Program-made: the position numbers and the translations under genes
Shown here: positions 55,834 to 64,000 of the stretch, piece after piece
Numbering within the stretch: position 1 is the stretch's first letter
How the letters are laid out: every line of letters starts with the position of its first letter
DNA from: Proales similis
Lineage: Eukaryota > Rotifera > Eurotatoria > Ploima > Proalidae
Direction: 5' to 3'
Assembly (NCBI GenBank): GCA_019059635.1
Contig: JAGVRJ010000003.1
Span: 806,001 to 870,000, forward strand
Length of the DNA: 64,000 bases
The notes under the pieces: generated by a model
Database searches by the model: none
What the model was told of the DNA's origin: nothing
The model's input: only the letters and a program-made list of their open reading frames with translations

Positions 55834-57240
55834 ATGGATAATTCAAGCCTCGCTAGCAATCTATCAACGATTGCCTCCTATCCGGAGATGTCGCTCGCCA
55901 ACGTGTTGTACGGCTCCATTAGCTACAGCATAATATTCTTTGTGGGTCTACTTGGCAACCTGCTGGTCATTTACGTGTTTTTGAATCGACGCGATTTCCG
56001 CAACTTTACCAATTATCTGCTCGCCAATCTCTCTTTCGCTGACCTGATGGTCTTATTCGCGTGCGTTCCGACCGGTCTTCATGACTTGTTCGCCAAAGAG
56101 CGCTGGTATCTGGGCAAGCTGGCCTGCTACTCGGTGGCTTTCATTGAGAACTGCATGGGATTCGCTTCCATCCTGTCGATATTCTTCATAACCTGCGATC
56201 GCTACTACGTCATCTGCCGCCCACTTGCCGTTCGCTCGCTCATGAATCAGGCGAGAACAATGAAATTGATCTGCTTCATTTGGTTTGTCTCGATCGTCAT
56301 TAACCTGCCACTGATCTACCTGACCGAGTATCGAACAAAATATTTCAACGACGGCGAGGTGGCCAACAGCTGCAATGTAAAATCAAGGTCCAACTGGTCC
56401 TTGTATTACATAATCTGCATCACATTTGTGTTCTACCTCCTCATCGGCCTTGTGCTCGTCTGCCTCTATTTGAGAATAACGCACCAATTGAACAAGTCAA
56501 CAAATTTCCTGGCCACTTCGTCCTCGTACAGCACGCATCGTCATAGCAGAGACGATTTACGCAGCACCGCATACACGAGGGACGAGATTTCTCGAGTCGA
56601 CTTCACCGAGTGCTATGATCTCAAGCGTTTGAACTCGCACGGGAGTCTGATGGGCGGACCGGCGTCCATGATTAGAGTGCAAAGTCAATCTCTTATCGAT
56701 CCGAGCAGAAGCCCGCTGCAGCCAGACAAACACGTCAAACAGCGCAAGCAGCTTATTCTCATGCTCATTTGTGTCATTCTGGCGTTTTATATTTGTCTCT
56801 TTCCGCTCAAGATATGGAATCTAGTGCTCATGTACGGCACTTCGATCGAAGGCTTTTTCAAATCACTGGAATACAACCACTACTGGTTCATAAACATCAC
56901 AACGCGCATCTTTTTCTACCTAAACAGCTCTATTAATCCGATATTGTACAATTGCTTGTCGAAAAAATTCCGCACTTATTGCAAGGGCCTGCCACTTGTT
57001 CGTGTTTGCTGCGGCCGCACTTCTAAACGCCAGATGCCAACAAACACATTGCGCTCTGTCAATTTTATTCATCAGAATCAATATCAGCAACCGGCCCACC
57101 AGTTACTAGCACAGCAACATAATGTCAAGGATGGAAACAACCGAGAAGAGGGTGGCGACTCGTCGCGAAAGCATAAGAGCCATTTGCTAGTCAGCCGGCC
57201 AAAAATGCGCCAATGCTCATTTTCAGACAATCGTTTCTAG
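55834..57240 (+). CDS. neuropeptide GPCR 1 (class A, TRHR/ETHR/GHSR-like)
   Basis: Seven-transmembrane receptor of the plasma membrane. Single exon, ATG at 55834, 468 residues; an upstream in-frame TTG was not used. The N-terminus has N-glycosylation sites (NSS, NLS). Class A landmarks: TM1 GNLLVIYVF, TM2 NYLLANLSFADLMVL, TM3 Cys (GKLACY) for the disulfide, DRY box (TCDRYYVICRP), FxxCxxP replaced by YICLFPLKIWN in TM6, and NPILYNC (NPxxY) in TM7. TM6-TM7 and the DRYY context resemble receptors for ecdysis-triggering hormone and thyrotropin-releasing hormone; the ligand cannot be fixed. A long Ser-rich third loop and a Gln/Arg-rich tail are present. It is the first of three tandem paralogues in the same orientation. 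Poly(A) signal near 57292. Confidence 0.88.
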   Translation: MDNSSLASNLSTIASYPEMSLANVLYGSISYSIIFFVGLLGNLLVIYVFLNRRDFRNFTNYLLANLSFADLMVLFACVPTGLHDLFAKERWYLGKLACYSVAFIENCMGFASILSIFFITCDRYYVICRPLAVRSLMNQARTMKLICFIWFVSIVINLPLIYLTEYRTKYFNDGEVANSCNVKSRSNWSLYYIICITFVFYLLIGLVLVCLYLRITHQLNKSTNFLATSSSYSTHRHSRDDLRSTAYTRDEISRVDFTECYDLKRLNSHGSLMGGPASMIRVQSQSLIDPSRSPLQPDKHVKQRKQLILMLICVILAFYICLFPLKIWNLVLMYGTSIEGFFKSLEYNHYWFINITTRIFFYLNSSINPILYNCLSKKFRTYCKGLPLVRVCCGRTSKRQMPTNTLRSVNFIHQNQYQQPAHQLLAQQHNVKDGNNREEGGDSSRKHKSHLLVSRPKMRQCSFSDNRF

Positions 57241-59365
57241 CCACCATCATAATCATCGTCGTCGTCGTCGTCGTTTCTAGCTTCATTATTTAAATAAAGT
57301 AGTCAATCGTTTAATCGACTGCAGCCGTAACATTTCAATGTCAGTTGTCTACGTAGCCCTGACCTTTTTTGGCTTAAACTAGTTTAAAGCTCTTCTTTCC
57401 CAGGCTTTTCTCATGCATCAAGCAGCTCCACTAAAAAGATTAAATGAGGCTTATTAGGCGAGACTGTCGGCTGGCTCAAAAATGCTTATCTAAAGCACGG
57501 CTCTAAAAAATGATACGAGCCGAGCCGATATCAAATGATGCGAACCCTGGTGCCCAACTTTTTTGTTTTTGCGATTTATTCTTCTTGCCTGTTCAAGCAT
57601 TCAAGCTCGATTATCGAATAACAAAAAAAATTGCGCCTCAATCAATCGGCCAATTCTTTGCTTGTTTTTTTTTCTTTTATCCAATGAATAAGATGCTTCT
57701 TTGCTGCTGCCTCAATTAATTGTCGGACCGTTTATTTTCCCCCCCTTGTTCTTTTCTTCTCTCATTTGCGTAATTATTGAGCCAGCAAGCGTTCAGTAAG
57801 CAATTCGGACCGGCAGCTATCAATCAAATCTCACTGACTTGGTCTAGAGCGATACAATTGTACAAATCTGTACCGCTTGCCTGCTTAACCTCGGCTAATC
57901 GAATGAAAATCATTGTCGCCATTAACCTCTCAATAAAGCAGTTGCCTAAATTTTCTTTTCATCATAAAATATTAATTGCAACATCCACCAATCTCTGCAG
58001 CAATCTGTGAACGGAATGTTTAAAAGTGCAAACATCCTATTTGACAAGATCAACTTCGATCTGGAAGTGAGAGCATTCAGGCCTTCAAGAAGAGGAATCG
58101 AATGTCCTTTTGGCTGAATGCCGTCGGCACTCAATCTTGACATCTTCAAATATTGCTACAGTATGGCCTGAGGCTGTTACTCAATAAAAATAAATGCCGT
58201 CGCGTGAAATAAAAACACATCGAACACAATATAAGGACATGCGCAATATTGGGCCACGGAAATCAATTTTGGGAAGGAATCAGACTTCTCGTCGGAGAGA
58301 GGCGTGGACACATTTAAAACGGATTCTGTGTATGAGCACGATTGGCTGTCGGAGGATTGTTTATTTCGGTTGAAAAAATTTCTACGCAAATCGTACTTAC
58401 CCGACTCATAGAGGAGCTATTTAACGCTTGAGTTGAAAGAACGCCACTTAAGGCAGTCAGATAGGAGAGGCGGTTTGAACGAGTAAGAGCGACTTTGAAT
58501 TTTAGGCCGCGATCCGATGTAGTGTGCATGCACCGATTCGAACCATTTACGCAACGATTTGGGCGTGAAGAAGCACAGACTAGGTGTTGATCCGTATTCG
58601 GATAGATTCGCGGCTGGATATTAGAGCTGGGGGGCTCGCAGCTATCTTGATGTTAAATCACGATCAATAGCAAGGCCGGCTGACTGGAGGGATGCGATTT
58701 TCGATAACAAGTTACTTCAACTCTTCTTTTTGGCTTTTCATTTGCATCAGATGAGTTGAAACAGGGAGTTAACAAAAATCGTTTGAGCGGCTCGTAAATT
58801 TGAACGGCAAATCTCAAGCGCAGTTTGCTTCTCCCCCTCATAAATATAGAAGCTAATACTCTGACTATTCGAGCTGCTCTATGTGTGTGCGTGTGTATAT
58901 AATTAAAAAATGCGATTTAGTTAATTAAAATTGCAGACTTCGGCGTGAATAAACACACAGCAGATGCGAACAGTTTGAAGAAGTGAAATAAGAGTAGGCA
59001 CAAGCAAAAGAGATCGAATGTGGATAATTCTGAATGCAGCCTTTGATCGGATCCTGTTAATTCAAGCATTTAAATATCGATTTGCTTGTTTGTATTGCGT
59101 TTGGAAGGGGCTGATCATCTATCTGCGGTTGACAAAGCTGAATAAAGTGGCCGACGCTGCCTCATTAATTCGCTTAAGAGAAGAGCACATCTCATGAGGC
59201 CTTCTTCACGCTTTTCCTCTACGCCTAACTTTCCCTCTTCCTCTTTCTCTGTCTGCCTCTCATTTCTTCCTTTGTCTCATTCTACTCTCATCTAGACTAA
59301 TCGAATTTCTATTAGTTCGCATTTAAGATTGTCCTTATCCTCCAACTCTAGCAGCCACACCCAGC
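57241..59365. other. intergenic between GPCR 1 and GPCR 2
   Basis: About 2.1 kb with no supported coding region. It includes the GPCR 1 3' UTR with a (CGT)n run near 57254-57273, T-rich stretches, and toward the right a pyrimidine-rich segment ending in AG (near 59350) that could be a splice acceptor of a GPCR 2 leader exon. Confidence 0.4.
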
Positions 59366-60526
59366 ATGAACTCAACCGAAGAGCAGAATCAAATGGACAG
59401 CTTGGAACTTCCTATCTACGTGCTCATTTATGGCACCATATTTTACATTCTGATATTCTTCATCGGAATACTGGGCAACTCATTGGTGATTTACATCCTA
59501 AGCACAGAGAAAGAGGCTCGCAACTTCACCAACTATCTGCTGGCGAACTTGTCATTTGCCGACCTTCTGGTCTTGATCACTTGCTTGCCCCCGGCCATTC
59601 ACGATTTGTATGCCAAAGAGCGATGGTATCTGGGCAAGCCGCTCTGCTTCATAACCTACTTCTCTCAGAACTGCATGTCACTGGCCTCCATTCTTTCGAT
59701 TTTGGCCATCACCTGTGAACGCTTTTATGTAATTTGTCACCCATTGCAAGTAAAATCAGTGATCACGTTCAAATCAACTTTGATGGTTGTTGCTCTGATC
59801 TGGACCGTGTCTATAATCACCAACTTGCCGCTCATATATTTGACTGACTACTCGATGGGCAGCTTTTATGACGAGCCCCAACTGGCCTATCAATGCTCAG
59901 CTAATGTTGGCCACGGATATTGGCGCATCTATTTTGTGTTCACTTCGTTTATAATTTACTTTTTGATTGGCATCCTACTCCTGGTGATGTACTACAAAAT
60001 AACCAAAAACCTTAACGAGTCAACCAAGCTGCTGATCTTAACAAGCAACAGAAACTTGAGACGCTACTCACATTTCGAAGATATCCAAACCAATTTGCTG
60101 GCCCTCTCGCAGCAGCTGGAGCCCAAAGGAGCAAATGTGCCCGCCAAACGCAAGTCGACCATTGGCAATCTTCTTCTACCGCCCGAGCTCACTGATCTGG
60201 CCGGCATGGAAGAGCTTGTCAAACCGCGACGCCAGCTAATCATACTGCTAATGTGCGTGATTATTATATTTTATGTGTGTTTGTTCCCGTTGAGGACCTG
60301 GAACATCTTTCTTCTATTTTACTCGCACCAAGACTGGTTCAGAGAGAAAATCTCTCTGCGAACGTATTTGCTTGTGAGCATAACCACTCGGCTATTGTTC
60401 TACACGAACAGTTTTGTAAATCCAATTTTGTACAACTGCTTGTCGAAAAAGTTTCGCAAAAGCTTCCGTAATCTGCTCACCTGTCAAGTGAAAAGCACGT
60501 CTGCCAGCATGGCCAGACGAAATTGA
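59366..60526 (+). CDS. neuropeptide GPCR 2 (paralogue of GPCR 1)
   Basis: Single exon, ATG at 59366, 386 residues. Same architecture as its neighbours: TM1 GNSLVIYIL, TM2 NYLLANLSFADLLVL, TM3 Cys (GKPLCFITY), TM6 FYVCLFPLRTWN, TM7 NPILYNCLSKKFRKS. The DRY box is ERF (TCERFYVICHP), a conservative Asp-to-Glu change together with Tyr-to-Phe that can alter basal activity; the other two paralogues keep DRY. Third loop and tail are much shorter than in GPCR 1. It is the most diverged of the three. Poly(A) signal AATAAA near 60735. Confidence 0.87.
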   Translation: MNSTEEQNQMDSLELPIYVLIYGTIFYILIFFIGILGNSLVIYILSTEKEARNFTNYLLANLSFADLLVLITCLPPAIHDLYAKERWYLGKPLCFITYFSQNCMSLASILSILAITCERFYVICHPLQVKSVITFKSTLMVVALIWTVSIITNLPLIYLTDYSMGSFYDEPQLAYQCSANVGHGYWRIYFVFTSFIIYFLIGILLLVMYYKITKNLNESTKLLILTSNRNLRRYSHFEDIQTNLLALSQQLEPKGANVPAKRKSTIGNLLLPPELTDLAGMEELVKPRRQLIILLMCVIIIFYVCLFPLRTWNIFLLFYSHQDWFREKISLRTYLLVSITTRLLFYTNSFVNPILYNCLSKKFRKSFRNLLTCQVKSTSASMARRN

Positions 60527-61612
60527 AACAACAGTAACAACAACAAATACAACCAAAAATCATTTCGATGGAATGTCAACTCAATTGAAGAGATGAGGCA
60601 ACCAAGCAGCTTGGCTTCTATCCTTTTTTCTGCTCCCCCATTTTTCTGTCCCTTCTCACTTGTTATTTTGCCCATTTTGAGCGCCAAGCGTCAACATTCA
60701 ACAGCCGGTTTTGAGTTGTGTGTGATCATTATCGGAAATAAAACATCCCTGGTACTGGAAAATAATTGTGCGCTTTTCAAACGTTTAGTTGTCGCCATGT
60801 TCTCTGACTCTATCTAGCACGCACATGCTTGTCTGAAATAATTGAAGAACGAGCAGCATAAAGCGTCGAATATTTGCTCTAGACGCAATTTATTATTTGC
60901 TTTGTATTTGATCTTGGCTGTTGAAGCTGATTGACAAGTTTGCAAACTGGAGAGGCTAGTTAGAGGCAAATATGCGGAAATTCTCCTATTAAATCGCTTC
61001 TGAGCCTAATTTATTGCCGAGAATTGCGTTCACCATTCTAGACGAGGCCAATTTAGACCAGCTAGCGAGCTGAAATCCCGTCTATTTATTGCGCCTATCA
61101 GACACTCGTTTCTGGCGCCAGCAAGCGAGGTGGCATTTTGCTGGCACTTGACTGGCATAAACGATCTAATCTAATGCATCTCTCTCAAGCTTGATGAAAA
61201 AAGACTGAGCTCCATTCTTATCATCTCATGATGAAGAACAAGAATATGATGATGATGATGATGAGCAGAATGAAAGCGATATCAGACAACGTGCCACCGG
61301 GCTAGAGTTGGGTGTTAAGGCGAGTTATTAATTAGAAACAATAAAACATCGCTTTGTGGCTGCCAAGCCACTGCGTTCAGCACAGTGGATTTTGTTTATC
61401 CTGTTCTTATTACTCAAGAAGAAGCAAGGCCGCGTACGCAATAGCTGGAAGGCAGTCAGAGGCCGGCGCCGCAAATAATTATGACGAGACTCGAACTAGA
61501 CTGCGGCGGTCTCGAGCTAATCGTCCATATAAATATATTCACGAGTTGGGGCTAATTTTGTTTCATTCGATTACGCATTGGCATTTGAAATTGTGTTTTC
61601 TTTAGAACAGCT
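60527..61612. other. intergenic between GPCR 2 and GPCR 3
   Basis: About 1.09 kb, no coding region seen. It holds a (GAT)n run at 61248-61263. The sequence just before the GPCR 3 start (ttgtgttttctttag) is a good splice acceptor, so GPCR 3 probably has a spliced 5' UTR. Confidence 0.45.
61248..61263. repeat. (GAT)n microsatellite
   Basis: Five perfect GAT units in the GPCR 2-GPCR 3 spacer. Confidence 0.9.
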
Positions 61613-62914
61613 ATGAACTCAAGTGCGCAGAGCACGAACCGTTCGTGCCAGCAGACGTATGTGGAAATGCCCTTGGACATAACTCTGTACGGCACCGTGT
61701 CATATTCGAGCATATTTGTGATCGGCGTGGTCGGAAACCTGCTCGTCATATTCGTGCTGACCAAGAAGCGAAGCATGCGCAACTTTACCAACTATCTCCT
61801 CGCCAATCTCTCTGTTGCGGATCTGTTTGTTCTGTTCACATGCGTGCCGATCGGTCTTCACGATTTATTTGCCAAAGAGCGATGGTATCTGGGCAAGCTG
61901 GCCTGCTACCTGGCCAGTTTCATTGAGAACTGCATGGGCTTCGCGTCCATATTGTCGATATTCTTCATCACCTGCGATCGGTATTATGTCATAAGCCGAC
62001 CGTTGCACGTCAAATCTAAAATGAATCAGTGGCGCACCATGAAGCTGATTGTGTTCATCTGGACGAGCTCTGTGATGGTGAACTTGCCGTTCATTTACAT
62101 GGCCGACTACAGAGAAGCTGAGTTCTTTGACTGCACCATGGGCTACAAATGCGTCACCATGGTCAACTCAGAGCTCGCCCACATCTACGTCACTTTCTTT
62201 TATCTCTTCTTCTATTTGCTTGTGGCAATTGTCCTGCTGATAATGTACTTGCGCATATACTCATTCCTGAAGCAGTCGAATCGATTTCTCGAATCGTTCA
62301 GCGAGCAATTAAGCAGCTCGCAAAACTCGAAGCCGAACCAAGCGAACGAATCTAATGCGGCAGAGTCGAGCTCAGAAAAGTTGAATGCAAACCAAGCCGG
62401 CTGCGAGCTTGCCATAATGCCAAAATTGACTCCTAGGGGTCAATCAGCTCCTTCTAATTGGAGTTCTACAAATAACCATCGTCATCAGCTGCATCATTAC
62501 CAGCTGCAGAATCAACAACAGTCGCTGAGTTTAAAGCGAAAAACAAACGATTGCAGCACCGAGCTCGGCTTTAACAATAAACAAGTCAGACAGCGCAAAA
62601 AGATTATTTGCATGCTCGTTTGGCTCGTGCTCTCCTTTTACATATTCATATTCCCGATAAAACTTTGGACCCTGACACTGACGTTCATTGCGCACAAGAA
62701 ATTCTTCACCGAATGGGTCAGTCTGCGACTGTACTGGTTCATAAACGTCACAGTGCGAGCGTTCTTCTTTCTGAACAGCTCAGTAAATCCGATTCTATAC
62801 AATTGGTTCTCGGCCAAATTTCGGCTCGCCTTTAGGAACGCGTTTCTATTTCCGCAGCTGTTTATTAAGCGTAACCGAGACTCGACTCCCAATCAGCCCC
62901 CACAGCCCTATTAG
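61613..62914 (+). CDS. neuropeptide GPCR 3 (paralogue of GPCR 1)
   Basis: Single exon, ATG at 61613, 433 residues. It is closest to GPCR 1: identical or near-identical stretches in TM2-TM3 (HDLFAKERWYLGKLACY, ENCMGFASILSIFFITCDRY) and DRY intact (CDRYYVISRP). The TM7 motif is NPILYNW. The third intracellular loop is long, Ser/Asn/Gln-rich and unlike that of GPCR 1, which suggests different G-protein coupling or desensitisation. The N-terminus carries two possible N-glycosylation sites (MNSS and NRS). Poly(A) signal AATAAA near 62981. Confidence 0.88.
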   Translation: MNSSAQSTNRSCQQTYVEMPLDITLYGTVSYSSIFVIGVVGNLLVIFVLTKKRSMRNFTNYLLANLSVADLFVLFTCVPIGLHDLFAKERWYLGKLACYLASFIENCMGFASILSIFFITCDRYYVISRPLHVKSKMNQWRTMKLIVFIWTSSVMVNLPFIYMADYREAEFFDCTMGYKCVTMVNSELAHIYVTFFYLFFYLLVAIVLLIMYLRIYSFLKQSNRFLESFSEQLSSSQNSKPNQANESNAAESSSEKLNANQAGCELAIMPKLTPRGQSAPSNWSSTNNHRHQLHHYQLQNQQQSLSLKRKTNDCSTELGFNNKQVRQRKKIICMLVWLVLSFYIFIFPIKLWTLTLTFIAHKKFFTEWVSLRLYWFINVTVRAFFFLNSSVNPILYNWFSAKFRLAFRNAFLFPQLFIKRNRDSTPNQPPQPY

Positions 62915-64000
62915 CTTTAAACGCATCATGTTGTGTGATATGTAGCGATTACCATGTTGGTAAACAAATCGAATGTGTAAATAAAAATAAACCATACAGC
63001 AGTAGCAGCCTGCAATTCAAGTAAACAGGCAATTTAGCGGGGCCATCAGCGTCTTCCTGAACATTTGCGTTGGTTTTCTCTTTAGCCAAGATACCAGTGA
63101 AGCGCCCTCGTCGGATATGATGCAAGTAGAAGTAGAGGGCAAATAAGAAGAAAAATTTACGAGCGAGGCGATTAGGGACCGTTAGTGTTTAATCTTGCGC
63201 AAGAAAATCGCCTCGGGCTCCTTAACTCTAATATAGACGCATTTATTTCTTGAACCGAGTTGAACTAAAAGCGAGCTCAGCACCGACAAATCCATGCAAT
63301 TTGAAAAGCAGCTCGGCAAGCGTTCATTTGGTTATTAATTTAGGCATTCATTTGTCGGACGCAACTTGGCTGCCACCCACTCTTTCTCATGCTTTGCTCT
63401 ATCTTCACTTCTTTGGTTGTCATATTGCCTCATTTGTTCAGAATTAATTCCTCTTCGTATTAGACTGGCATCTAATTCTGGCCCTTCTCAATCTTCTCTT
63501 TATTTCAACAGCTATATGCTTATCAGCTTTGGCAGCATCTTCATTAAAATCCATGGCAAAGCCCTTATCTTCTGAGCTCACTAGCCTCATTCATTGATTC
63601 CTATTTACCAAGCTATAGAAAGGCAATCTGTTCGAATTTCATATGAGCACGTAACACTTGGCGCTTCTCAAACACACTCACACGCAGCTCTTTATTGCAC
63701 ACTCCTGCTGATTTACTAAGAAAACTTGCGGGCTGTTTTGGCCATGAGCAGACTTTTTATAAAATGCTCGCCTCGTTTTGTTGGCATTTTCGTTTTCGTT
63801 TTTTGTTTTCTGTTTCTGTTTTCTTCTCATATCCATCGCTCTTCTCTCTTGCTCTTAAAACTCAGTCTCTACTTCTTCTTCTTCTTCCTGTCAATTTACT
63901 TAAGCATTCACAAATATGCCTTTTAGCTGATGTTGATTGGCACTTGAGTTGGCTTGTGTTGATTTTTATTTTCAGTCAGTCTCTGCATGCCAGTTCCTTT
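62915..64000. other. 3' flank of GPCR 3 to window end
   Basis: About 1.09 kb with no supported gene. The GPCR 3 3' UTR ends near 63000. The last 500 bases are T/C-rich on the plus strand with short low-complexity ORFs only. Confidence 0.4.

Noticed and set aside
58500-58610. tRNA-like B box (gattcgaacc) on the minus strand
   Set aside because: No matching A box, acceptor stem or anticodon arm could be drawn.

Overview
This window is nuclear DNA of a small-genome invertebrate animal. It carries spliceosomal GT-AG introns that are mostly only 50-70 bp long, a nuclear tRNA-Trp, and animal-only gene families (Notch, TRPV, two-pore K+ channel, neuropeptide GPCRs, Ly6, ACK kinase, TALE homeobox). 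CpG does not look depleted (TCGA and CGAT words are common), which suggests little DNA methylation. The TRPV and neuropeptide-receptor types fit an ecdysozoan such as a minute mite or a tardigrade, but I cannot fix the phylum from sequence alone. Many starts below were moved from a non-ATG upstream codon to the first good ATG, and exon-intron models were built by hand from splice sites, reading phase and family conservation.

Layout. 1-10.7 kb is a minus-strand block: a truncated fucosyltransferase copy at the left edge, a TRPV channel, a duplicated 3' fragment of ferrochelatase, an intact fucosyltransferase, the complete 10-exon ferrochelatase, and an ACK-family tyrosine kinase. 11.1-21 kb is dense and mixed: a Ly6 protein, a TBC1D12/14-like Rab GAP, tRNA-Trp, an unknown membrane protein, a coiled-coil protein, an LRRC27-like protein, a K2P channel and a small Sel1-repeat membrane protein. 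21.7-30.6 kb holds an intronless TALE homeobox gene and two tandem LRR surface-protein paralogues. 30.6-42.4 kb is a gene desert of about 11.8 kb with microsatellites and at least one good hairpin. 42.4-51.6 kb holds Nup214, with a gene nested antisense in its largest intron, converging on a strongly reduced Notch-like receptor. 55.8-62.9 kb holds three tandem intronless neuropeptide GPCRs on the plus strand.

There are two gene styles. Housekeeping genes (ferrochelatase, TBC, Nup214) and TRPV keep 7-9 tiny introns, while signalling and developmental genes (Notch, K2P, homeobox, LRRs, GPCRs, fucosyltransferase) are single-exon in their coding part and often sit beside kilobases of non-coding DNA.

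The most unusual items are a Notch with six EGF repeats and no Lin-12/Notch repeats, an ACK kinase without an SH3 domain, a recent tandem duplication of the fucosyltransferase/ferrochelatase-3' unit whose left copy is split by the TRPV gene, a predicted 31-bp intron, a GC-AG intron, a nested antisense gene in Nup214, and a pre-miRNA-like hairpin in the desert.
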